NCBI GenBank assembly: GCA_947247005.1
Contig: OX365953.1
Span: forward strand, 6,825,001 to 6,889,000
DNA: 64,000 nt
Source of the DNA: Spisula solida
Lineage: Eukaryota > Mollusca > Bivalvia > Venerida > Mactridae
Direction: 5' to 3'
This document shows positions 42,631 to 56,100 of this stretch, piece after piece. The notes below the pieces were generated by a model. The model saw nothing but the letters and a program-made list of their open reading frames with translations. It was not told the DNA's origin and did not search any database. How positions within the stretch are numbered: the first letter of the stretch is position 1; the number at the start of each line of letters is the position of its first letter. The translations under genes were made by a program, and so were the position numbers.

Positions 42631-43047
42631 AGCGGATTTAGCTCAGTGGTAACGCACTGGGCTATCAATCCAGAGGTCGTGGGTTCAATCCCTGGCATCG
42701 GAACTTGACATTTCTGAAATATTTATAATATTTCCCGCTATATCTGGCCGTGTGTTCTGCAAAGTATCTGGAAGTGCCAGGAAGCTGTGTATCGGTACTA
42801 TACACCGGGCACATTAAAGAACCAGGCTGTCTATTCGAAATAAGAGCTAGGCGCACCTCTGCAGCGCCGGGCATGCCTGTATCTAATGTTTCTCTCTCCC
42901 TTCAGGGGCTTTCTCTCAGTCTGTCCCTCTGGTCAGATCATGATGTATCTGCACTGGTAGATGATGCACCTGCGCCCTTGTGGCTGCAACATGGGTAAAG
43001 TGCCTTTGAGCGTGCGTTCGCATGAAAAGGGCGCTATATAAATCTGT
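42631..43047 (+). mobile_element. tRNA-Asp-like SINE, copy 2
   Basis: Same head, B box and GGGCGCTATATAAATC tail as 23353-23758. The anticodon position reads ATC in place of GTC. It has an extra 18-bp block (around GTATCGGTACTATACACC) compared with copy 1. Confidence 0.87.
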
Positions 43048-43335
43048 TTTTGTTTTTTTATAATTGATTGAATTTTTTATCTAGTTTGGTAGCCAGACTA
43101 AGGTCAGCCATTTGTATACATCATTTTAACTTTGAGTACATATAAATTCCAATTTCTGTCTTTAATGTCTTATTTTTCATATATTTTATGTGCACATGTA
43201 CATGTATTTTTAATATTTGGTTTAGTTAATCACTGCCATTTTCTCCAATGTAATGATATAGCAACGTTTATATGTATACAAGTGAAATACATGAATAATC
43301 GGACTATACATGTAATGTACTGCCAATTTAATTAC

Positions 43336-43955
43336 AAAGTTAACTGTATCATTGATAAAGAATAAACATTATATGATTAAACGACCATTTGTTGACGTTC
43401 ACTGATGTGTAAACACCCGATCTGAAGCAACACATTGAGTAAAGCCCCGACGCTTAATCACATAAATATCAAGGAAAATATTGATTTTATTCCCGCGCCT
43501 TTTTTAAAAAATTAGCTTGATTTAATGACGTCGTAAACGTGACGTCACCATAACGTGACATTTGGTAAATTACGTAAGCTAAAAAAATGTGTTTACATGC
43601 TTTGTTTCTTACGTAAACACAAAATCAGGGGATGAACATACATGTAGGTAATAGTCTATATCAAAATTAAGCTATAAGAGCTTGTACAGTTGTAATGGGC
43701 CTTTGCAGTTTGACTTATTCCAAAATTAATACATTCGTCTACAATGTTTACGCCAGTAATGTCCGAGGGTCCCGAATGGCGAAAACGGAGATTCACTGAT
43801 GCGTAAACGTCACCTCTTAGCCAATCAGAATGCAGGGATTAGCTGACTTTGGAATTATATACATGTACATTTATTTGTTTTACAGAATTAGTCTAGTTCT
43901 ATACATTTTATCAATTTCTGTAAAATTTATTCTTTAGCAACGATACAGTTACCTG
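43336..43955. mobile_element. Possible element with ACTGTATCATTGATAAAG ends
   Basis: TTAACTGTATCATTGATAAA at 43337 faces an inverted AACGATACAGTTACC at 43938. The interior holds TGACGTCAC and two CACTGATG-GTAAAC words. Decayed; boundaries approximate. Confidence 0.45.
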
Positions 43956-44111
43956 ACTTTTTAGGGTTCTTTGTCAATTATTCATTGACGAAACTCCGTT
44001 CAATCCTGATACACTGCTTCACAGTTACGTCAGAGAATTTTTGTACGTTCTGACGTAACGTCAAAAGCTATTGCGACCAATAAGCAGCGTAACTCAAAAC
44101 GCATACTTTAC

Positions 44112-44770
44112 AGTGCCCACCAAAAATAAGTATACAGATGTTATTTCCCCATTATCACATGTTTGACGTCGCGGTAGCGTAATAAAGCCATTATTTATTT
44201 TTGATAATACACTAGTGTAATAAAGCTATCACGCGACGTATTCAAAGGCTAGGCGACGTCGTCAAAGTTGCGCGTTTATTATAGTGAAAAATACGTAGCT
44301 ATTTTATGTTTTGGCCGGAAAAGGCTAACATATGATAAAAAGAACATTACATTTGTGACTTTCCATATTGAATTTATTAAACTCGTTGAAAAAATCGGCA
44401 GAGCCTCGCATTTTATTATTTTATTCAACTCGTTTAATAAATTCAATATGGAAAGACACTCATGTAATATCCTCTATTTAACTTGTCTGTAATAACACTA
44501 TTTGCAAAACAGTGAAACAACAAGATTTTTGAAGAAAATGAATATTTTTGTTTATGAAATGTTTAGACTATGCATTTATTGATACCCTAGGTTCAAAATA
44601 TACAGTTTCTTTGTCCCTCTTGAATGGTAACTTTGTCACAAAAAAGGGAAATTCAGCCTTTTGGACCACATGGTTATTTTAATTCAAAACACCTTCATCT
44701 TTATTTCTATCACTTTTTGGACTCCTTTAGTAACTGTTGTTTCAGAATATTTGACAATTTATTTTATATT
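44112..44770. mobile_element. Decayed Tc1/mariner-type MITE, copy 3
   Basis: CAGTGCCCACCAAAAATAAG at 44112; the matching body (TTGAATGGTAACTTTGTCAC, CACATGGTTATTTTAATTC) lies at 44620-44740. Between them is a hairpin of about 30-bp arms at 44358-44456 (TTTCCATATTGAATTTATTA and inverse). Confidence 0.6.
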
Positions 44771-45179
44771 TGATATGTGAGGCAGTCCCTTTAGGTTCTC
44801 AATATATTTCTCGCATGCACATTGTATTTTAAAGAAACCGCGTTTGATTGTTTAAACGAATTAATACGGACACATGCCAATGTAATGAAATTTCCTTAGT
44901 CACTTGTCCTGAAAGCCACACAGGTTAATCAATCGTGTTTATTAACCTTGAATTCAACCATGATTAAACAATCAAGTATAGTGCGGAGATATAAACATGG
45001 TCGTGGTTTTTTTTAACTGAAATATTACTGGGTTCTTTAGTTGAATACATACATATATACAAGTAAATCAATTTCCTCTAGGAAATCGTGCATTATCGGC
45101 CATGTAGATTTGCAGTACAGCACGGATAATTTGATGCTCACCTTTATGCATAAATATATTACAAGGCTCCGCATTGAAT

Positions 45180-45860
45180 GTACTATAGTCCAGTCAGGAT
45201 AAAAATCCAGTGACGCAGCGGTCGAGTCCACAATAACGATGTAAACCAATTATAAAGGCTTATACCGTACAAACAACTATGATTTCAATGCTAATCTAAG
45301 ATACTAAACGTCGCTCTACCTGTCTAGACAATGGTTGTGATTTTGTGCGTACACACGAACTGCAACGTCACTGTCACAATATCCTAACTGGACTATATAT
45401 ATATTTTCGCGAGCAAATCGTGCAATATCGGTCCATTAGCTTTGTGGGTATTTAAGCTCGAGCGTCTTCGCGATACTTCCCACGTATGAAAACATACAAC
45501 CGGGGTTGCAATTATAGACAATATATCAGTTGTTAGATTATGCTGATAGAAGGTCGAGAATCGCGTCAAATTATCTGTACTATAGATTTCGGCATATAAC
45601 TAGTATAATATCGGTAGTTACGATGAAACATACGCCTGTATAGTCAAGTCAGGGTAAGAATCCAGTGACGCAGCGGGCGAGTCCACTATATCGGTGTAAA
45701 ACTGGTTATAAAGGCTTATACTGTACAAACGACTGTAATTTCAATGCTAAATTAACATACTATATTTGCTCTACCTGTTCAGACAATGGATTTAATCTTT
45801 TTGCGTACACATAAACTGCAACGTCACTGTCTCATTATCCTTAAGTATTGATAAGAAAAA
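45180..45860. repeat. Direct duplication of a ~210-bp block, spacing ~454 bp
   Basis: ATCCAGTGACGCAGCGG, TATAAAGGCTTATAC and CTGCAACGTCACTGTC occur in the same order at 45207-45395 and 45659-45830. No frame is conserved between the copies. Confidence 0.75.
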
Positions 45861-46139
45861 AGAACTGTACAGTTATGCTGATTGATGGTTCGATGATTAC
45901 GCCAATATCTCCGCACACTAGTACAGGGTGAATGACTGATTGTCCTGAATTCTTAAAACACCGCATGCTTTAAATACGTCTGTTTTATTCGCGGCAAAAC
46001 TGATAATAGTACATGTAGCCTACATTGTACATATGAGGTGAACTTACGTCTCGTTGATTGGTTTCAGCGAGCGTTTCTTAGCTTTTCAATTGCATTCAGT
46101 TGAATAAATTTCTGCTAATTAATTTTCAGAAAAAAACCA

Positions 46140-46600
46140 CAGGGGGCACCATTGAGTCGTCTTTGTTTTCAAATGATCTCTCTTGGCAGGTTAAATAGCT
46201 TTGAAATACACGGTATAATTGGTCGATCGGTCCTGACACTCTTATTACGGGCACATCATTAAAAATTACAGACCTTCTTACCCCAACTTGCAACAGGTAA
46301 TTCATTACATAGCGGTTAAATTTGAGCGTAACTTTAAGATTGTCGTTAGTGCTTTGAAAAAAAAGCACTTACGGAAATCGTAAACTTACGATCAAATTTA
46401 AATTCTTTATAATTCTTTCACTGCTACAAATTGTGGCTAAGGGTTGTTCAATATAAATTATTATTCAGTCAAAGAACCCCTACAAAAATATATAATATTC
46501 CCCTATTCTTATGTCTTAAAGAATAAGGAAGAATTTAAATTTGAGCGTAAGTTTACGATTTCCGTAAGTGCTTTGATAAAACAGTACCCTGGGTGATTTC
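46140..46600. mobile_element. MITE with GTAAGTGCTTTGA inverted ends
   Basis: AAGCACTTACGGAAATCGTA then AACTTACGATCAAATTTAAA is mirrored at 46535-46575. A partly overlapping copy of the end lies at 46315-46360. Related to 5203-5436. Confidence 0.6.
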
Positions 46601-46623
46601 ACACAAAGGTTCGTCTGAAAGTT

Positions 46624-46895
46624 ATGCATGTTAATCGGTGGCTTAGAATGAGAAGGTCGTATGTACAAAAACGATATGCTGAGAAAACGAGAAAAAACTG
46701 CCTGAAAACTACTCTTTACTTATGAAAAAAACTAGCTTTTTAAACTTAATTTTGGTCAACATGACCGGTTCCGATATTCATGAAAACAGGCTCAAAAGAA
46801 GCAAGCGCTTTGTGATACAGATTTCAAATATGCATGAGTCTTAAAAATTCGTAACTAACACTGACGAACTTCTCATTCTAAACCAGCGAAATGTA
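46624..46895. mobile_element. GAATGAGAAGGTCGTA MITE, intact, in the CTLD 3' region
   Basis: CTTAGAATGAGAAGGTCGTA at the left, ACTTCTCATTCTAAACCAG at the right. Lies just beyond the CTLD stop codon, so it is probably in its 3' UTR. Confidence 0.78.
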
Positions 46896-46915
46896 GTAAC
46901 TGAGTCGTCACAATT

Positions 46916-47148
46916 CTAATCGTATTCGCAAATTAACCATAACACTATCGAACACCCGTAATCATTCCATCGGTAATCCGGAACGTTGGGTGGTCCACCC
47001 ATATGTACACAGTTCTCGTCAGCTAAATCACCGTCTGGGTTATCAGCCATCCAGTTTTCATACTCCCCGGTCAGTGCTGTACCATCCACCCATTTATACA
47101 TGTTTGGAATGTCCAGATCGTTTGCTCCTAACCATGGACCAAATGAGG
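46916..47148 (-). CDS. CTLD gene exon 4: Ca-site half of the lectin domain, stop
   Basis: Acceptor TTATTTCAG, phase 1 entry, TAG stop at 46916-46918. Encodes SFGPWLGANDLDIP, KWVDGTAL, NWMADNPDGD, ENCVHM and WNDYGCSIVLWLICEYD. The open frame continues upstream through the adjacent 51-bp array as far as 47920, but the conserved domain starts at the splice site, so the array is treated as intron. Confidence 0.9.
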
Positions 47149-50100
47149 CTGAAATAAGGAACTTGTATATGAAATTATTAATAACTAACCGAGGATCCAA
47201 TTGGGCTGATATAAGAGATACGAAATTATGAATAACTAACCAAGGATCCAATTGGGCTGAAATAAGGAACTTGTATATGAAATTATTAATAACTAACCGA
47301 GGATCCAATTGGGCTGATATAAGAGATACGAAATTATGAATAACTAACCGAGGATCCAATTGGGCTGAAATAAGAGATACGAAATTATGAATAACTAACC
47401 GAGGATCCAATTGGGCTGATATAAGAGATACGAAATTATTAATAACTAACCGAGGATCCAATTGGGCTGAAATAAGAGATACGAAATTATGAATAACTAA
47501 CCATGGACCAAATTGGGCTGATATAAGAGATACGAAATTATTAATAACTAACCGAGGATCCAATTGGGCTGATATAAGAGATACGAAATTATGAATAACT
47601 AACCAAGGATCCAATTGGGCTGAAATAAGAGATACGAAATTATGAATAACTAACCGAGGATCCAATTGGGCTGATATAAGAGATACGAAATTATTAATAA
47701 CTAACCGAGGATCCAATTGGGCTGAAATAAGAGATACGAAATTATGAATAACTAACCATGGACCAAATTGGGCTGATATAAGAGATACGAAATTATGAAT
47801 AACTAACCATGGGCCAAATTGGGCTGATATAAGAGATACGAAATTATGAATACCTAACCATGGACCAAATTGGGCTGATATAAGAGATACAAAATTATGA
47901 ATAACTAACCAAGGATCCAATTGGGCTGAAATAAGACTGATACGAAATTATGAATAACTAACCATGGACCAAACGGGCTGAAGTAAAAGATATATGCAAT
48001 TATGAATAACTAACCATGGACCAATTTGGGCTGATATAAGAGATACGAATTATTAATACCTAACCATGGACCAAACGGGCTGAAGTAAAAGATATTTGCA
48101 ATTATGATTAACTAACCATGGACCAAATTGGGCTGATATAAGAGATACGAAATTATGAATAACTAACCATGGACCAAATTGGGCTGAAGTAAAAGATATA
48201 CGCAATTATGAATAACTAACCATGGTCCAAATTGGGCTGAAGTAAAAGATATACGCAATTATGAATAACTAACCATGGTCCAAATGGGCTGAAGTAAAAG
48301 ATATACGCAATTATGAATAACTAACCATGGTCCAAATGGGCTAAATATGAAATTATGAATACCTAACCACGGACCAAATGGATGGGCTTAAATGACAAAT
48401 ATGGAGCATTCTTTCTACAAATGCAATTTTCTTAGTTAGGATTTGAGAATTTAACTAAACTGCTTGTGAAAATTCTATCAAATATATTAGTCTAAAAACC
48501 ATAAAATAACTACTAAAATATATATTTTGGATTTATTATAGGATGGTCAAGAAATTCACCGAAGTTTGATAGATATTCACAAACGGTTTAGTTGACTCGC
48601 CGGTTTTTAGTCGAGGTGGTGTAAATAAGACATATTGAAAGCGTCTCGTTACCGTGATGAAATAGTACGAACAATATTTAAATGGATGTGCCAGCATGTT
48701 CTCATGTCTTAAGGTGATTCCAAACTCTTCAGTTGAGCGGAAGTTTAGAAATCGGTGTAAATCAGACGTATTGAAAGCGTCGGACATCCATGATGAAATA
48801 GTACGAAAAACTTAAAAGAGATGTGACGGCATGTTCTCATGTCTTAAAATCGCGAATTTACTGTATATCGCCTGGTTTCCCAATTGAGTGTTAATTAAAA
48901 AACTCTGGCTGTAAGCAACCGCCATGAAAATTGGTATATAACTTCTTTAAGTTTTTTTATGTTGCTTCGTTTAACTTATTTCTGGTCAAAAATGAAACAT
49001 ATTTTAAAATAACACTTAAAAATACAAATATCATGCCAGTATAAAATAAACGTTATCGTATGGTTCCATACATACAAACTTTCGTGAATGCCATGTTTCA
49101 TGTTGTCAAAATTTTATGTCAAACATTTTTTAGGGGGTTTCCCCAAAATCTAAGAATATCTTAAAAACTTGTCGACCAAAACTGTTAGGAACTTCCCAAA
49201 TTACACCCATAGATGTGTTCTCAAGTTTATAAATATAACAGGCCCCGATCTCCCTAACAATCTCAATCTGAGGAAAATCTCATCTCAAGTATTGGCATGT
49301 GTCTTTATGTAAATTTTCATGCGAGAATGGGCTCAAAATTAGCATCACTTAACAGAAATGTTATTCGGAGTTTATTACAGTAAAGTTTCAAGAGTTTCAG
49401 ATTTATCTCTAATTCCGACTCTGATTTTAGCGAAATCTCAATATGAGTTGAGATTTCTCCTTGATATGCTTCGGGAGATCGGGGCCTGGTTTGATATACC
49501 GTGTACATGCAGATCAAAGACTTGCGAATTACTTTAAATAGTGACTTCTTAAAGACTGCTCGTGACCAATTTAATTTTTACTAAACAGTAAGCATTTAAA
49601 AGTTCATATGAACAAATGCACTGCATCCAGCGGGGATTTCCCATCAGGCTTTTTGATAATCGGATCGAGGAAATAAATGACTATGGAATTTGTTTGCTCA
49701 ACAGAGACTATAGATCTGGCTGCCAGACAGCACCACATAGAAGACCAGGCGAACAAATACTTAGAAAAGAGTGTTTTCCAATTAAGGAGACGGGTTGCGC
49801 AGATATTCCCTATAAATAGTTATTATAGTTTTACACTCGTCTTTTATTAGCTATTATAGCATAAACACGGTGATTTTTCCCATACGTTAACGGGACGAAA
49901 CCCATGCGTAAACATAAAGATTCACGCGAGAACGCGCTGTTAACGTCCAGTTTTACGTATGCTCATTTCAGGGCCTCACCGACGAAAATAAACGATTTTA
50001 CAGCGTCTTATGAACTACAATTCCCATTTTATTTGTAATTACTAATTCATTTTCTATAAGACTTAAATAATAAATTTAAACGAAACCCGCATTATCCACG

Positions 50101-53100
50101 TTTTCTTGGTATTTGCCGATCTCGGAAGTCGACGCTCATAACAAAACAGTTATGACGTAACGTTTGTTTTCGCGACGTACGTTTGTTTACGCGACGTCGC
50201 CACAAAATCTCCCGCCAAAATCTAATAATTTCGAAATGCAAACGCACAAATTGATGTTTGTATGCTATAATAGCGTTTACGCATGCTTTTTCATGCTATA
50301 ACATCCCGAGGGACGGTTGGTGCCCAAGCACGAAAAAACATACGTTAACCCTACATTTATATTTCAATTCAACATATCTACAAGTTGGCGGGCTATGCCG
50401 TGCGACGACGTCGCGCTAACCTGCGATGACGTCGCGTTAAATGATGTGACGTCATTTCCGACGTCGCCATATTGTTTTATTTACGTTGGATTTAATAAGA
50501 TTATGTATTTTTTCAATAATTTTCATTATTTTAATCAGGCTTTCATGCCGAAACCTTATGAAAGAATATGTTAGGACTCAAAAGTTTCGTAATTTAAATA
50601 CTTCTAATTTCAACCATTCACTTCTTTCGACTGCGCAATTTTCTAAACCGGAAATAACTTTTTCTAAAACGATTAGTACCGACTCGGAACTCTGAAGGAC
50701 ATAGGAACGTGCGTGTTATTGGTTTGGGTATTTACAATAGCCCCTAGTAGCCCCTTACATGTGCTGTCCCAGTGATGACCATTGGCAATCAGACCAGTTG
50801 CGATAGCTTGGTTCTCGGCTGGTTTCGATATCACAGCTAGGTGTCCGCCCTTGGCTTCACAAAATAGCTGCAATAATAAAAGTGATGTCTTTAATATCGT
50901 AATATTGAAAAATATAAAGCTGGATAATGTACTCATTTATCTTTTCTACGTGGGACTTATTTTCGTAGATTTCAAATCCATGAAGAAATAGAGATCCAAA
51001 ATAACAAGGGCGTTCCACTTACGCTAATTTCGTCCCCATTTTCTGATTTCTCATTTTTGTTTCAGGTAAAGGCGATTTTGCGGGTAGGTTGTGGAGGAGG
51101 CAAATAAGCAGACGTTCATTTGATCTGATTTCGCGTAATTTCGATACCACAAAACTGCTTTTAACAACTTATGCAATCTACGAATACACATATCATGAAA
51201 AAACTAGCAAAATACATATATTTATCTAATACAAGAAGAGAAACCTTATAAAAATTTAATTGGTTCAATTAACGGTACGCATTAAATATCCACACTTTTC
51301 TCAAAATACACTGCTTACCATATATGATTGTTTGCATATTTGTATATATTCATCTTCACCCCGTGTACCCCGATAAGACGTGCTAGCCTGAATACTGCTG
51401 TGTTAGCCTACCGCAAAAAATTCAACATTCAAGAGATTAGGTATTTTGTGCCTGTTTCATTTATTTCGTGTCTACACCAGTAAAACGAAGAACGTGTACA
51501 TGTGCAGTGGTTCTTCCTCGACACGAATATGTGATTTTTTTCGATCACAAACGTCACATTATATTTTAAACTTAATAAATGTGTCAAAAATTCAGCAGTT
51601 TGGTCTTTAAAAAATAATTAAAAATACTTATAGACCGCGGAGTACGCTCAAATTTCATGAACATGTAGTAAAATAATAGTAGCATATTTCATCATATTGA
51701 TGTATGCACTGGCATCGGTATCTTTCTAAAAAATAACAGGTTTTCCGCGCTTGGTGGCATAAAATGGATAGTGCACGAGTAATACCGTAGATACTGCACA
51801 TGTCCACTGTAAAACAATTATTATACTGCCTGTGTTGTCTGTTTTAATACTTGTTTTATGGATAAATGCAGGCCTGGAATAGATAATTTAACATTTTCAT
51901 GGGATGAAATCTGCATAGTTCTTACTAATAATAATATAATAATATTGTTCGGCATCATTGTTACCTGTAAAATCACAGGTTTAGTATCGTACTGTAAGTC
52001 TGTCTACTTACGAGTAGAATCTACGAGTAGAATCTACAAGCAATTACATAAATCGAGTAAAGAGTCATTGAGCTACATGTTATCACCATGAGAGTTGAAG
52101 ACATGAGAAGCCAGATTGTTCATTCTATACAGAGCGTCTGCTTGATCCGCTCATGCGAACCCAATATATCACTTTTCGTTAATTACTTTCCACGTCACTT
52201 TACTTGCGAGTTATAGGTCCATATGTGTATTTTGAAACCACTAGTCCCCTAGACATAATAACCCCTACTAACAATGCTCTCCCATAATGTAAAAGAGAAG
52301 CCCCGCTGTATGTTGTCTTTAAATTCTAACAAGCCCGCTCATGATTGAACGATGCCTATCGGCCTACCATTTACACATTTATTCGCATGATTATTGATAA
52401 TATTATAAAAAAACCTTGAATATATGTGTTCGGCCTATTCCGTCAACAATAATGCGGAAACACTGCGGTATACAGTACACCGGCTATTGCTAGTAAGGTG
52501 AGTAATGTTATCCATTTTCGCAACCTTCAAGTGCACAACAGGGTAAGTTCAGAGACGCTGTTTTGTCTTTCTGTGTGTGTTGAATGTAAATTATGTACAA
52601 TAGTATCTACCGGCACATGACCAGAGACTGCTTAAAAGGGCATTTAAAAGACCAAACTCGTATCGTTCCTCACGCAAAACATATGCTCGGTCTGTCAAAT
52701 AAAGATGTTTTTGTTTATATTCCTCGTTAAGCTACACAATTTGAATCGAGCAAAAGAACATCCCAGTGACCAAGCATAATATGTTGTTAATGTTTTACCA
52801 GTAACGGAGTCATAAATAACGGTGCATTTTGAGAATTTTAGTATTGCATTAGTATTGCTCACTGTTGTACAGAGTATTGCTGTTCAGTGTACGGAGTATT
52901 GCTCACGGAAATTTAGTAAATGCTAGGTATTACCAGATATATTACTTATTTTGTCTACATAATTATGTTGAAAATTGGAGAGTGTAAAAACTACATGTAC
53001 ATAACACATGCTGGAATGACGAATTCTGAGGTGGGTCCCTCGAGATTTTAAATGTAATACTGTATATGTACACAAGTTTGAGATATACTTATTTTAACTA

Positions 53101-56100
53101 TGATATGGACGCTTTTTTGTATTGTTCAAAATTACAATCAATACTTTCACTCAGCACTCAAATATTCGAATTCACTCTTCTGAGGTTCTTAAAAATAGTT
53201 ATAATGTTAAATTGGTACTAAGTATTATTTTTGGTTGATTTCCTAGTTTAATAAGAGTGAGCTAATGTGCAATACTCTGTATGTAGTAAATATCAATACG
53301 CTGTACACGCACTTATCTACATTTGTATTTTGGTGTGTACATGTATCTTTGTTGAAGTTCAATCATTTTTTTCTGAAATTTGGACTTACGACATTAAAGT
53401 TCAGTATAACTAGAATGCCCAGTTCAAACGCATTTAAAGTGTTGTGGGCAAAGTTTGCGAGTGAGCAGCGGACAATAACTGAGTAATTTGAACACTCCTA
53501 TGAAAAATACCTGTTATAATATGGCGTACTATAAAGTTATAAAAATATCCGACTACATTAAAACCTAGTTCAGATGAAGAAAGTAGTTAGTAATTTGGAA
53601 ATTATCGTCTCTGAAATAATCCCAGTGAACACTATAATGTCGCGAAAATCGATAACATTACTCCCATTCACTAGCAATATCCGGTTTACGGTATACCGCA
53701 GTGGAAATACATGATGTATAATTATATAATATAACCTACGTTACATTTGTATCATAATCAGACATTTTGCAAATGGCAGATTTCATACAAACGGATATGA
53801 CATGAGGCGTTCAACAAGAGGATAATTGAAAGGATAAATCCCGTTTGTTGCGTGTTTTGTTGTTGTCTGTTATGTTACGTTTAGTTACCAGTTTTCGAGG
53901 GCCTCCTTCAGCAATCAAGCTACCCTTCGACATTCAACTTCCCCTAGGCATTGGGCTACCTAAGGAAACCTGCGCTCGAGTCCTAATATGGAGACTACTT
54001 TTCTCCTGGTTTGTGTGAAGACAACATCGAGATGCGACGACCAAGACTATCGAACATGAACAAACACCACCCTCACAGGTACCAATTCACAGCTTGGTCG
54101 AGTTGAACATTATTGGTTAATTTTGCTCCGAGAAAATGAGCAGTGGCGCAGACGGAAATTGAACCAGGACCTATATATCTCCAAGCGCGTGTCCTACCTG
54201 TAGGCACCCACAGTGAGTTTCGTGCCCATCTGTTTCCGTTTAGTCCTGCATTCCCTGTCCGATCTGTCATTATCTTATCGAAAATCCGCTGAATAGCTGC
54301 AGTACACTGAAAGTACCCTTGCGGCATTTGTTTTCTGGATTCCAGTTTGATGTATAGTGGAAGACAAACATTAAATAAATTTGGGAATGGAAAAAACGTC
54401 ACTAGCGAGTTGTTAAATTGAGTGTCAGTGACTTCACTGTGAAATATTAAGCGTTTACGACTTTCTCATAAACGCTTTAACAGATAAGCTGCGATCTAAC
54501 CAACGATAATGGTTTCTTTATATTTGTTAATTCAGAGTACTGAAAACTCATGGTACTTATTGGATACTAATTCGTGAAACGGGGCGTCTATGTGATTTGA
54601 AAATGTAAGGTTAAAACTGCAAACCACTTGTGATCAAGCGACGTACTAACTTATTAGACCGCTCAGCCATTGCAACAACACCTAAAAAGGTTGCGTAACC
54701 AGGATCAATGTGACTGCATTACACCACACCGGTAATTGGTTGATATAGACAAGATCTTTATACAATGTACTCTTATTGACAATTTTGCTATATGTATGTG
54801 TACGTCTATATTACCTAGGCCATATTTTTCTGATTTATAAGAATGGTTAAAGGTATCTTTACATGCCGATTTGCTTTAAATAAATGGTAAATTGATAAAA
54901 ATAACACTCGTTACATAAACGGAAAATGCACTAATAGCGCTTCTGTGAAATAAAAAGCAAAGAACGAACGCATTAGATATATACGTCCATGCGAAGATAC
55001 CTTGGTATATGTGTGGTGTAACTAAGAAAATGGTACACGGGATTTAGACAGTATATTATATGGGGATTTATATTAAATTCAGCAGATCAATGCAATTAAA
55101 ACTAAATACATGTTTTATATAGATAGACAAGAATTGTTGTATAAAAATTGTGTCGAGAAAATGTTGTTTTCAGTCCTAAAACATTAAAACTGTGAGCAAC
55201 AAGGGCAGTATTCATCTACGACTCGGGCAGTATCTAGACAAGTTCACCATATAACTCGTGCACTATCCATTTTATGCCACCAAGCGCGGAAAACCTGTTA
55301 TTTTTTAGAAAGATACCGATGCCAGTGCATACATCAATATGATGAAATATGCTACTATTATTTTACTACATGTTCATGAAATTTGAGCGTACTCCGCGGT
55401 CTATAAGTATTTTTAATTATTTTTTAAAGACCAAACTGCTGAATTTTTGACACATTTATTAAGTTTAAAATATAATGTGACGTTTGTGATCGAAAAAAAT
55501 CACATCTTCGTGTCGAGGAAGAACCACTGCACATGTACACGTTCTTCGTTTTACTGGTGTAGACACGAAATAAATGAAACAGGCACAAAATACCTAATCT
55601 CTTGAATGTTGAATTTTTTGCGGTAGGCTAACACAGCAGTATTCAGGCTAGCACGTCTTATCGGGGTACACGGGGTGATCTTGTCTTTTGTCTTTTTGTA
55701 CATGTATATATGTTTTTGTTAAAATTTTCAACTTGCCACATTATTATTATTATTGCATTGGCAATAAACATTTTATATGTTTACGTCAAATAAAATATTG
55801 AAGTTGAAGTTGCTTTGAACAACAATCCACGAAATGGAATTCCCACAAAAATAAGTGATTTACAGACGTGGAAGTAATTGCAATCCCCTCGACTATTAGG
55901 CCTAAGTACAGTGGTGTCTAGGGTGATATTGATATTTAAGCATCTACGTATTACGTTTTATATTTAATTTACCCACTGCATGTATCAGCTAAACATGAAA
56001 CTCAATATGATAATGTTTTTATATTATAGAGTTGAAGCATTATTTCTCCCACTTTAACCGGTGTAAGATAGGTTTTCAGCTCATGTAAGAAACTCCTATC

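Larger units (their letters stand above)
51357..55677. mobile_element. 4.3-kb element with ~420-bp inverted termini and 5-bp duplication
   Basis: 51357-51780 and 55255-55677 are inverted copies with very few differences. Ends are CACCCCGTGTACCCCG. The target duplication ATCTT is at 51352-51356 and 55678-55682. No transposase frame was found inside. It carries the nested 52461-53703 element and tRNA-like and MITE debris. In CTLD intron 2. Confidence 0.88.

Noticed and set aside
42665..42998. Opposed frames over the second SINE
   Set aside because: Both are translations of SINE sequence including the tRNA-like head.
47149..47920. Coding repeat domain fused to the CTLD (334-codon frame)
   Set aside because: The conserved CTLD boundary coincides with a proper acceptor, the repeats contain acceptor-like and intronic sequence, and upstream units degenerate; kept as intron pending RNA evidence.
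54073..54402. 109-codon minus frame inside the 4.3-kb element
   Set aside because: It overlaps a tRNA-like SINE fragment and shows no domain; not a transposase.
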